This document shows, in pieces, positions 1 through 7,923 of a stretch of 54,828 bases of DNA. Where the stretch lies: assembly GCA_963768415.1 (NCBI GenBank), contig CAVYHX010000021.1, positions 1-54,828 on the forward strand, given 5' to 3'. The stretch is from CAVYHX01 sp963768415. Lineage in GTDB: Bacteria; Pseudomonadota; Gammaproteobacteria; UBA9214. Below the pieces are notes generated by a model. The model saw only the letters and a program-made list of their open reading frames with translations, searched no databases and was not told where the DNA came from. Positions within the stretch are counted from its first letter, which is position 1. Each line of letters begins with the position of its first letter. The position numbers were made by a program, and so were the translations under genes.

Positions 1-1
1 T

Positions 2-1153
2 GATCTTGTAGCGCGCAATGCAGGCGCCGGCAGGTTGAAGTTCACCACGGCATACGACCCGGCAATAGCGGATGCCGACCTGGTATTCATTGCGGTAGGC
101 ACGCCAACGCGGCGCGGCGATGGTCATGCGGACCTGGTCTATGTATACGAGGCCGCCAGGCAGATTGCCAGGTACCTGTCGGGTTATACGGTAATTGTCG
201 ACAAGTCCACTGTGCCGGTCGGGACGGCGCGCCAGGTTGAACGTATCGTGCGGGAGGAAAATCCGGATGCCGACTTTGATGTTGCATCCAACCCCGAATT
301 TCTGCGCGAAGGGGCCGCTATCAGTGATTTCATGCGGCCGGATCGCGTGGTGCTTGGTGTGGAAAGCGAACGTGCAGAGAAATTGCTGCGTGAGTTGTAC
401 CGGCCAATCAACCTGATCGAGGCACCGATCCTTGTCACGAACCTGGAAAGTGCCGAACTCGTCAAGTACGCATCCAATGCATTTCTTGCAACCAAGATCA
501 GCTTCATAAACGAAATTGCCAACCTCTGCGAGCATGTCGGCGCGGATGTGCATGCGGTAGCCAGGGGGATGGGTCTCGATGGCCGTATCGGCAGGAAGTT
601 CCTGCACGCGGGCCCCGGCTACGGCGGCTCCTGCTTCCCCAAGGACACGACGGCACTGATCCGTATTGCGCAGGAACACGGCGCCTCGTGCCGGATAGTG
701 GAGGCAACAGTTGAGGTAAACGCCGCGCAGAAGGCGCGTATGGTGAAAAAGATACGCGAGGCGCTGGGTGGCAGCGAGTTCGGAAAAACGATTGCAGTAC
801 TGGGTCTGACATTCAAGCCGGAAACAGATGACATGCGTGATGCCCCTTCACTGGCGATAATCCCCAACCTTATCGACAAGGGCGCAACCATTCACGCGCA
901 TGATCCTCAAGGGTGTGACGAGGCGAAAAAGTTACTGCCAGCGGAGGTTGTTTATTTTGACGATATTTTCGAGGCTGTGGCGGGTGCCGATGCGATTATA
1001 TTGATGACGGAGTGGAATGAGTACCGGGGTCTTGATTTCCCCGGAATCGGCCAATTAATGAAAGGCAAGGTGATTGTCGATTTGAGAAATATATATGAGC
1101 CTGCAGTCATCAGGGAGTATGGTTTCGAATATTTTTGTGTTGGAAGGAATTAG
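2..1153 (+). CDS. ugd: UDP-glucose 6-dehydrogenase, 5' end outside window
   Basis: Oxidises UDP-glucose to UDP-glucuronate with NAD+, supplying uronic acid for exopolysaccharide or LPS. The frame is open from base 2 and reads into the known family without an initiator, so the N-terminal Rossmann GxGxxG part lies upstream of the window; a TTG at 35 is only an internal codon. Visible landmarks are the NAD-domain segment VFIAVGTPT, the STVPVGT stretch, the central helix region and the catalytic-cysteine motif GYGGSCFPKD (bases about 617-646), followed by the C-terminal UDP-binding domain with GLTFKPETDDMRDAPS. About 383 of the usual 430-450 residues are present. It lies in the same direction as wecC and wecB, so it probably belongs to the same sugar-nucleotide supply group. 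Assignment to the UDP-glucose rather than another UDP-sugar branch is by motif resemblance. Confidence 0.9.
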   Translation, partial: DLVARNAGAGRLKFTTAYDPAIADADLVFIAVGTPTRRGDGHADLVYVYEAARQIARYLSGYTVIVDKSTVPVGTARQVERIVREENPDADFDVASNPEFLREGAAISDFMRPDRVVLGVESERAEKLLRELYRPINLIEAPILVTNLESAELVKYASNAFLATKISFINEIANLCEHVGADVHAVARGMGLDGRIGRKFLHAGPGYGGSCFPKDTTALIRIAQEHGASCRIVEATVEVNAAQKARMVKKIREALGGSEFGKTIAVLGLTFKPETDDMRDAPSLAIIPNLIDKGATIHAHDPQGCDEAKKLLPAEVVYFDDIFEAVAGADAIILMTEWNEYRGLDFPGIGQLMKGKVIVDLRNIYEPAVIREYGFEYFCVGRN

Positions 1154-1175
1154 GAGGGCAGTGTCTTTCTATAAG

Positions 1176-1305
1176 GGCTTTTCCTCAAATCGAGTGGATA
1201 GATTACCGTTGTAGGGCCGAATTCATTCGGCCAACAACCTTGCCATCAGATGGAATGCGTCTCTTCTATATTGATTTAGTTACCCACTCAGTGAGGGGAA
1301 GATCC
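1176..1305 (+). mobile_element. MITE copy 1 (ISL3-like termini, 130 bp)
   Basis: A 130-bp non-coding element with imperfect terminal inverted repeats (left GGCTTTTCCTCAAATCGAGT, right end complementary). It is flanked by the 8-bp direct repeat TCTATAAG at 1168-1175 and 1306-1313. The centre holds the palindrome GGCCGAATTCATTCGGCC. Copies with the same ends lie at 26587-26716 and 42576-42853. It separates ugd from wecC. The GGCTCTTC-type terminus and AT-rich 8-bp duplications are what I recall for the ISL3 insertion-sequence family; no transposase is inside. Confidence 0.8.
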
Positions 1306-1366
1306 TCTATAAGTGGCTACTCTCATAAAAATATGCGCTTAAATATTTATTGGATTGTTGTTAATT

Positions 1367-2575
1367 ATGAATGCATTTGACAAACGGATATGTGTTGTTG
1401 GTCTGGGATATATTGGACTGCCGACTGCCTCTCTGCTTGGGACCAAGGGATATAGTGTGTACGGGGTCGATACCTCACAGGTGGTGGTCGATACCATCAA
1501 TAAAGGAAATATTCATATTGTCGAGCCAGACCTCGACGTGCTGGTTAAATCGGCTGTTTTGTCAGGCCGCTTGAGTGCGGGGCTGGAGCCAAAGGCAGCT
1601 GATATATTCATTCTCGCGGTGCCAACACCTTTCAAGGACAACAACCAGCCGGATTTGTCTTTTGTCGAAGCGGCAACTCGCATGATTTCTCCCTATGTTG
1701 AGGCGGGTAATCTCGTGATACTGGAGTCGACCAGTCCGGTCGATACGACCAATGGCGTTGTCGCGAAAATTCTGGAAGAGGCTGGCCATGATATTGCACG
1801 GGATATCTATATCGCGCATTGCCCGGAAAGGGTGCTGCCCGGTCGTATTCTTACCGAGCTGGTGGAAAATGACCGGATAGTCGGTGGTATCAACAAGATC
1901 TCAACCGAGAAAGCGGTGGAGTTCTACAGCACTTTTGTGCGCGGAGAGGTGCTGGCGACCGATTCAAGAACAGCGGAAATGGCGAAACTCACTGAAAACT
2001 CGTTTCGCGATGTAAATATCGCCTTTGCCAATGAACTGTCGCTGATTTGTGACCAGGAAGGTATCAATGTATGGGAGTTGATAGCGCTTGCGAATCGCCA
2101 TCCGCGGGTCAATATACTCAAGCCCGGTCCGGGTGTGGGGGGGCATTGCATCGCGGTAGATCCGTGGTTCATTGTTGCACGCGCACCAGAACTGGCCCGG
2201 CTTATAAGGACAGCACGAGAGGTTAATGATTTCAAACCGGACTGGGTCGTTAACAAGGTCAAGAATAATGCGAGCAAGTTCAAGCAACCGGTCATCGGCT
2301 GTCTGGGGCTTGCGTTCAAGGCCGATGTGGATGATCTGCGGGAATCGCCCGCAGTTGAAATTGTGCGCAGGCTGATTGCGGATGAAGTCGGCGATATCCT
2401 TGTTTCAGAACCGAATATCGGGAAACATGATGAATTTAATCTGCAACCATATGAAGTCGTAGTCGAAAAGTCGGATATCCTGCTGCTGCTCGTTGATCAC
2501 AAGCAGTACCGCAGTTTGAAAGCCGCGGACCTTAAGGAGAAAATAATTATAGATACACGCGGAATAATCGTGTAG
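1367..2575 (+). CDS. wecC: UDP-N-acetyl-D-mannosamine dehydrogenase
   Basis: Oxidises UDP-ManNAc to UDP-ManNAcA, the step after WecB, for surface polysaccharide. The 402-residue product starts at ATG 1367; in-frame TTG codons at 1355 and 1358 are less likely starts. It opens with the Rossmann motif VVGLGYIGLPTA, has the LAVPTPF segment, and carries the family cysteine motif GPGVGGHCIAVDPWF near residue 255. The C-terminal domain has GLAFKADVDDLRESPA. It is followed after two bases by wecB, so the two are almost certainly one transcript. The MITE at 1176-1305 sits just upstream and may carry or disturb its promoter. No clear Shine-Dalgarno sequence is visible. Length and motifs match the family. 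Confidence 0.92.
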   Translation: MNAFDKRICVVGLGYIGLPTASLLGTKGYSVYGVDTSQVVVDTINKGNIHIVEPDLDVLVKSAVLSGRLSAGLEPKAADIFILAVPTPFKDNNQPDLSFVEAATRMISPYVEAGNLVILESTSPVDTTNGVVAKILEEAGHDIARDIYIAHCPERVLPGRILTELVENDRIVGGINKISTEKAVEFYSTFVRGEVLATDSRTAEMAKLTENSFRDVNIAFANELSLICDQEGINVWELIALANRHPRVNILKPGPGVGGHCIAVDPWFIVARAPELARLIRTAREVNDFKPDWVVNKVKNNASKFKQPVIGCLGLAFKADVDDLRESPAVEIVRRLIADEVGDILVSEPNIGKHDEFNLQPYEVVVEKSDILLLLVDHKQYRSLKAADLKEKIIIDTRGIIV

Positions 2576-2577
2576 CC

Positions 2578-3712
2578 ATGAAAGTGCTGACGGTATTCGG
2601 TACCAGGCCTGAAGCCATCAAGATGGCGCCCGTCGTAAAGGGTCTTGCGGATGCCGCGGATATCGAATCCATTGTTTGTGTCACTGCGCAGCACCGTGAA
2701 ATGCTTGATCAGGTGCTGGAATTATTCGAAATCTCCCCGGATTATGACCTGGACCTCATGGCGCCGGGTCAGGACCTGTTCGATATTACTGCTCGAACGC
2801 TAATGGGTCTGCGCGATATCCTGCGTGCTGAACGACCTGATATGGTGCTGGTGCACGGCGATACAACCACATGTTTTTCCGCGGCACTGGCGGCATTTTA
2901 TGAAGCATATTCCGGTAGGCCATGTGGAAGCAGGATTGCGTACCGGCAACATGCGCGCACCTTTCCCGGAGGAGGCGAACCGCACACTCACCGGGCGTCT
3001 GGCCACCTATCATTTTGCACCTACCGAGGGTGCGCGCCAGAATCTGCTGAACGAATCAGTTTCAGATGAACGCATCTGGGTGACTGGCAACACGGTTATT
3101 GATGCGCTATTGACAGTTCGTGATCAGGTAGAGGCCTATCCCGATACGGTGTGGCTGAAAGAGTTCGGAGAGTTGTTGTATGGCTTGATTACTGACACAC
3201 AAAGGAAACTGATTCTGATCACCGGTCACCGCCGTGAAAATTTCGGTCAGGGATTCATAGATTTATGTTCGGCAATCCGCGAACTGGCCGAAGCTCACGA
3301 GGATTGGGATTTGGTCTATCCGGTGCATCTGAACCCCAATGTCCAAAAGCCGGTGTACGACATACTCGGAGGGTTGAAGAACGTGTTTCTGCTGGATCCG
3401 AAGGATTATGCGCCCTTCGTGTGGCTCATGAGTCGCTCCGATCTGATCCTGACCGATTCCGGAGGGATCCAGGAGGAGGCGCCATCACTTGGCAAACCGG
3501 TCCTGGTGATGCGCAATGTAACCGAAAGACCGGAGGCCGTTGATGCAGGTACTGTTCTTATGGTTGGGACTGACCGTGAACGGATTGTCTCGGGAGTGGA
3601 GCAAGTATTGCTGGATGAAGCTGCGTATCAGGCAATGTCGCATGCCCATAATCCTTATGGCGACGGTCATGCAGTGCCTCGAATCATCGAGGTGTTGTGT
3701 AAACTCACGTGA
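2578..3712 (+). CDS. wecB: UDP-N-acetylglucosamine 2-epimerase (frameshifted)
   Basis: Non-hydrolysing epimerase converting UDP-GlcNAc to UDP-ManNAc, the substrate of the adjacent WecC. The N-terminal part (MKVLTVFGTRPEAIKMAPV, then VLVHGDTTTCFSAALAAFY) is read from 2578. From about base 2905 the homologous sequence continues in the +1 frame (IPVGHVEAGLRTGN, EEANRTLTGRLATYHFAPT) to the stop at 3712. The C-terminal half has the family signatures DSGGIQEEAPSLGKPVLVMR and VTERPEA. One extra base around 2898-2912 explains the break. Since both halves are otherwise intact and conserved, I favour a sequencing indel over a pseudogene. It lies two bases after wecC. Confidence 0.88.
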
Positions 3713-3917
3713 TCAGCCTGTATAATGATCCGGTGCTTGCTGCCAGCTGCATGCAAAAAGCTTTATGGTGAAAAAATATGAGCATATTCCGGTGTTTCTG
3801 TGTAGTTCCTGCCTCTTTTTTCTCATCCTCAATACCGAATTACCCACGTTCAGATTATTTGTTATACCCGGCCAGTAACGCGTACTTCAACTTCCCGTCA
3901 GCAAGGTGTAATACACT

Positions 3918-6056
3918 GTGATTAATTACGGGGTCATAAGCTTTGCGACCGGAGGTGTCTTGTTCTTCCTTCTTTCGCTTGTGCTTTTGACCGGACAGCA
4001 GGGGCGATCACGCAAGAATGCACTTAAATTTGCATCCATTGTCAGTACTCTCTGGCTCGGATTTACTGCGCTGGCAATCTATCAGGGCGTATCTTTCTAT
4101 TCCTATCTTGTCGAGCCGGTACGCAGTTTTGCGTGGCTGCTGTTTCTTGGCTATATACTGGTTTCTTCGGTAACTGATACGCGTCTTGCCGAGCAGCGCC
4201 TGCGCAAGTATATATACTATGCGATTGCATTCTCCGCTCTGCTGGTGATGCTTGTGCTGTACCGGCTGTTTACCGGGCCGGAAAGTACCAACTATCAGGG
4301 GATCGACCTGTTGTTTGCCGGTTTTCTGATGATGTCCATCATCGGGCTGGTGCTGGTTGAGCAAGTCATGCGCAATGCCCATGTCGAATCACGCCGTGCC
4401 GTCAAGTATCTCTGTATCGGCATGGGTGTAATTCTGGCGTACGATTTCTACCTGTACTCGAACGCGCTACTGTTCCAGGGTTTGAATGTTGCACTTTGGG
4501 AGGCGCGCGGATTTGTAAATGCGATGGCCGTTCCGGTGCTGGGTGTCGCAATCGCCCGCGACCCGAGGCTGTCTCTGGATATCTTCGTTTCCCGCCGCAT
4601 GATATTCCACACAACTGCGCTCCTGGGTGCAGGCCTGTATCTCCTGCTGATGGGCCTCGGTGGTTATTATATTCGTACATTCGGTGGAGAGTGGAAGGGC
4701 GTTGTCCAGGTTATTTTCCTGTTTGGTGCCGGGCTCATTCTGCTGGTGCTGCTTTATTCCGGCAAGGTCAGGGCCAACCTGAGGGTCCTGATAAATAAAC
4801 ACTTCTTCCACTACAAATATGACTACCGTGATGAGTGGCTGCGTTTTATCAATATATTATCCTCGGCACAACAGGACACGCGCCTGCGTGAGCGGACCAT
4901 ACATTCGATTGCGGGGATTATCGACAGCCCGGGTGGCGCCTTGTGGCTGCGCAAGCTAAACAGGTTTGTGCCGGCCGCCAGCTGGCAGATGGATGTATCC
5001 GAAGCTGATACGGTGGACAGCGATCACCCCCTGATAGACTTCATGGTCTCCAGGGAATGGCTGGTTGATCTGGATGAATGCGAGCGCGAACCGGAGCTCT
5101 ATAATAACCTCGGTATACCCGAGTGGCTCGCCAGGATGCCGCAAGCGTGGCTGGTCGTTCCCCTGATCGTGCATGATTATCTGCTGGGTTTCATGGTGCT
5201 TGCGCGCTCACCGGCACAGCACCACTTCAACTGGGAAGACTCCGATTTAATAAAGACAGCTGGCCGGCAGGTGGCTGTACACCTCGCGCAGCATGAAGCC
5301 TCCCGGGAGCTGGCCGAGGCAAAACAGTTCGAGGCATGTAACCGCCTGACTTCATACGTGATGCACGATCTCAAGAACCTGATTGCGCAGCTGTCGCTTG
5401 TGGTGAGCAATGCCGCGAAGCATCGGGATAATCCGCGCTTTATGGAAGATGCTATCAACACCGTCGATAACTCGGTCAACAAAATGAATCGCCTGCTCGA
5501 GCATTTGCGCAGCGACAGTATGCAGGTGCAGGAAACCGAGCTTATCGAGCTTTGTTCCATGCTGGCCGAAGTGGTTGCAACAATGTCCAGTGGCCGGCCT
5601 GCTCCAAGTCTGGACTGCCAGGCAAAAGGGATTTACATTAATGCCAACAAGGATCGTTGTCAGGCAGTCATTGGCCACCTGATTCGAAACGCCCAGGATG
5701 CAACGCCCGACGACGGACAGATTATTGTGCGTCTGTTCAGGCGCTCCGATCGTGCGATCGTGGAAGTGCAGGACACCGGGACAGGCATGGATTCCAAATT
5801 TATAAAAAAACGGTTATTCAAGCCTTTCGACAGTACAAAAGGCAAGGCCGGCATGGGTATCGGTGTTTACGAGGTGCGCGACTATGTAAGCAAGCTGGGC
5901 GGTGACCTTGAAGTGATCAGCCGGGTCGGCGAAGGAACAACCTTCAGAATCCGGCTATCGATTAGCGATAACAATAAAAATAACGTAGAGTTGGCGGCTG
6001 TACAGGAAGATATTAAACCAAATGGAAACACCTACACGGAAACTGCTCGTCGTTGA
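3918..6056 (+). CDS. prsK: PEP-CTERM system histidine kinase PrsK
   Basis: Membrane sensor kinase of the PrsK/PrsR pair that accompanies the exosortase (XrtA/EpsH) PEP-CTERM sorting system. The 712-residue protein starts at GTG 3918. The first ~300 residues form a series of about eight to ten hydrophobic helices, a GAF-like region lies around 320-455, and the phosphoacceptor motif is YVMHDLKNL with His483. The C-terminal ATPase has an N-box (LIRNAQDATPDD), G1 (VQDTGTGMD) and G2 (GKAGMGIGVYEVRDYV). This long multi-helix N-terminus with HDLKN is the PrsK pattern. The gene overlaps prsR by 35 bases, so translation is probably coupled. The stimulus is unknown. The exosortase itself would lie outside the window, probably upstream of ugd. 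Confidence 0.88.
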   Translation: MINYGVISFATGGVLFFLLSLVLLTGQQGRSRKNALKFASIVSTLWLGFTALAIYQGVSFYSYLVEPVRSFAWLLFLGYILVSSVTDTRLAEQRLRKYIYYAIAFSALLVMLVLYRLFTGPESTNYQGIDLLFAGFLMMSIIGLVLVEQVMRNAHVESRRAVKYLCIGMGVILAYDFYLYSNALLFQGLNVALWEARGFVNAMAVPVLGVAIARDPRLSLDIFVSRRMIFHTTALLGAGLYLLLMGLGGYYIRTFGGEWKGVVQVIFLFGAGLILLVLLYSGKVRANLRVLINKHFFHYKYDYRDEWLRFINILSSAQQDTRLRERTIHSIAGIIDSPGGALWLRKLNRFVPAASWQMDVSEADTVDSDHPLIDFMVSREWLVDLDECEREPELYNNLGIPEWLARMPQAWLVVPLIVHDYLLGFMVLARSPAQHHFNWEDSDLIKTAGRQVAVHLAQHEASRELAEAKQFEACNRLTSYVMHDLKNLIAQLSLVVSNAAKHRDNPRFMEDAINTVDNSVNKMNRLLEHLRSDSMQVQETELIELCSMLAEVVATMSSGRPAPSLDCQAKGIYINANKDRCQAVIGHLIRNAQDATPDDGQIIVRLFRRSDRAIVEVQDTGTGMDSKFIKKRLFKPFDSTKGKAGMGIGVYEVRDYVSKLGGDLEVISRVGEGTTFRIRLSISDNNKNNVELAAVQEDIKPNGNTYTETARR

Positions 6057-7383
6057 GGATGACCCCGGTTTGCAAACCCAGCTGCGCTGGTGTTTTGAGA
6101 ACTATGACGTTGTCATAGCGGGTGACAGGACTGCTGCACTCGCCGAGCTTCAGCAGCACCAGCTATCTGTAATTACACTTGACCTCGGTCTTCCGCCGGA
6201 TGCGGAAGGGACCAGCGAGGGTTTTGCGCTGCTGGAAGAAATCCTTGTCAGGGCGCCGCATGTCAAGATTATTGTTGTTACCGGTAATAATGACCGCGAG
6301 CATGCCACCCGATCGGTTGCGATGGGCGCCTACGACTTTTTCTACAAGCCGATCGATGCCGACATGCTCGAGTTGATAGTCAACCGTGCATACCGGGTCT
6401 ACGAGCTGGAAGAAGAAAACCGGCGCCTCAGCACGAAGCAGGCCAAATCACCACTGGAAGGAGTCATCACCGGTAGTGACCAGATGATGCTGGTCTGCCG
6501 TACTGTCGAGAAAGTTGCGCCGATCGATACCACGGTACTCGTGCTGGGCGAATCAGGAACCGGCAAGGAGCTGCTGGCAAGGTCATTGCACGAGCTCAGC
6601 GCGCGCAATGGAAACCGTTTTGTAGCTATCAACTGTGCGGCAATCCCGGAAAATCTTCTGGAAAGCGAGCTGTTCGGGTACGAGAAGGGTGCCTTTACCG
6701 GTGCGGCGAAGCAAACGCCCGGCAAGATCGAGACCGCGTCCGGTGGCACGCTGTTTCTGGACGAGGTGGGTGACATGCCGCTGCCACTGCAGGCCAAGTT
6801 GCTGCGTTTTTTGCAGGAGCGGGTCGTTGAGAGGGTCGGTGGCCGCAAGGAAATACCGGTTGATGTGCGAGTGCTGTGTGCCACTCACAAGGACCTGCAT
6901 GAGTTGATTCGTACCGGTGATTTTCGCGAGGATCTTTATTATCGAATCAGCGAGGTCTGCATCAGTATCCCGTCCCTGAAGGAGCGGGAAGGCGATGCCA
7001 TTTTGCTGGCAAGGGTTTTTCTGGAGCGTATCAGCGAGCAGCAGGGCAAGACAGGATACCAGTTCAGCAAGGATGCGCTGGCAGCCATAGAAAACTATGC
7101 ATGGCCGGGAAATGTTCGCGAGCTGGAAAACCGGGTCAAACGTGCAGTCATCATGGCTGAGCAGAAACAGATTCACGCCGGGGATCTGGAGCTGGGCGGG
7201 AATTCGCCCGCAGAACTGGCGACATTCAATCTGCGCGAAATCCGCGAACGGTCTGACCGCCAGGCCATTACCCGCGCCCTGAACCACGTCGGTGGCAAGG
7301 TCACGCAGGCGGCTGAGTTGCTGGGCGTCAGCCGGCCGACCATGTACGATTTGCTGCGCAAGTTTGATCTGAAACCGAAATAA
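6022..7383 (+). CDS. prsR: PEP-CTERM system sigma-54 response regulator PrsR
   Basis: NtrC-type activator partnered with PrsK. The 453-residue product has a receiver domain (residues 1-125, phosphoacceptor Asp54 in ITLDLGLPP), a sigma-54 AAA+ domain with Walker A GESGTGKE (about 176-183), the sigma-54 contact loop GAFTGA (about 223-228) and Walker B GGTLFLDEVGDMP, and a C-terminal Fis-type helix-turn-helix (KVTQAAELLGVSRPTMYDLL). Having GAFTGA intact means it can activate sigma-54 promoters. In characterised or predicted systems it drives PEP-CTERM protein and exopolysaccharide genes; none of those targets is in the window. The stop codon is followed within a few bases by a repeat block. Confidence 0.9.
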   Translation: METPTRKLLVVEDDPGLQTQLRWCFENYDVVIAGDRTAALAELQQHQLSVITLDLGLPPDAEGTSEGFALLEEILVRAPHVKIIVVTGNNDREHATRSVAMGAYDFFYKPIDADMLELIVNRAYRVYELEEENRRLSTKQAKSPLEGVITGSDQMMLVCRTVEKVAPIDTTVLVLGESGTGKELLARSLHELSARNGNRFVAINCAAIPENLLESELFGYEKGAFTGAAKQTPGKIETASGGTLFLDEVGDMPLPLQAKLLRFLQERVVERVGGRKEIPVDVRVLCATHKDLHELIRTGDFREDLYYRISEVCISIPSLKEREGDAILLARVFLERISEQQGKTGYQFSKDALAAIENYAWPGNVRELENRVKRAVIMAEQKQIHAGDLELGGNSPAELATFNLREIRERSDRQAITRALNHVGGKVTQAAELLGVSRPTMYDLLRKFDLKPK

Positions 7384-7384
7384 C

Positions 7385-7672
7385 AGGATTCCCCCCTGAT
7401 TGAGCGGGTAACTTAATCGATTCAGACGAGACGCATGCCTGCTGATGGCAAGGTTGTTGGCCGAATGAATTCGGCCCTACAGCAGGGTCAAATTCATTCG
7501 GCCAGCGGCGTTTCATCGTCATTCAATCAGCCCTGTAGGGCCAAATTCATTCGGCCAATGATATATCGTCGTCATTCAATCAGCTTGTAGGGCCGAATTC
7601 ATTCGGCCAACGGTATTTCGTCGTCATTCAATCAGCCTGTAGGGCCGAATTCATTCGGCCAACGGTGTTTCG
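7385..7672 (-). repeat. Degenerate MITE copy with tandem 52-bp units
   Basis: Starting two bases after the prsR stop, 7385-7482 matches the right half of the MITE family in reverse orientation (CCCCCTGATTGAGCGGGTAA then the GGCCGAATGAATTCGGCC core). From about 7505 to 7672 the core plus a spacer (TCGTCATTCAATCAGC) is repeated three times with a period of about 52 bases. No matching far terminus or target duplication is visible, so it is an old or rearranged copy. The rest of the 7384-7923 gap holds no convincing gene. Confidence 0.7.
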
Positions 7673-7784
7673 GTGAGTCATTATTACGGGCATAGCCCGG
7701 GTCGAGAGACTGCCCCGGGCCATGCAGGAGCTAGAGCACCGAAAGCAGGCGCTTCAGGCCACGCCGGACGCAATTATAGAATGC

Positions 7785-7867
7785 GTAGGTTGGGCAAAGG
7801 AGCGTAGTGACGTGCCCAACAGGGCCTGACCGTAATTGTTGGGCACGCTACGCTTTGCCCAACCTAC
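7785..7867. repeat. Imperfect inverted repeat, GTAGGTTGGGC family
   Basis: The left arm begins GTAGGTTGGGCAAAGG and the right arm ends CTTTGCCCAACCTAC, each about 30-36 bases and differing by two small indels, around a short loop. It lies between the convergent prsR and dsbD genes. It is a palindromic intergenic repeat of a kind seen widely in gammaproteobacteria. It could form a strong hairpin in either transcript and so act as a bidirectional terminator, but there is no T-run to support a classical intrinsic one. Confidence 0.65.
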
Positions 7868-7923
7868 ATTCGTGCAGCCGGTGGATTGCTACCCATGTGT
7901 TTACTGCGTGACCGGGTATCGTA

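Noticed and set aside
2890..2920. Programmed ribosomal frameshift in wecB
   Set aside because: No slippery heptamer plus pseudoknot was evident, and a dozen unrelated genes show the same type of break, so indel error is simpler.
3694..3730. Promoter with TATAAT at about 3723 before prsK
   Set aside because: The -10 match is good but no -35 lies at a proper distance and it overlaps the wecB stop region; not strong enough to list.
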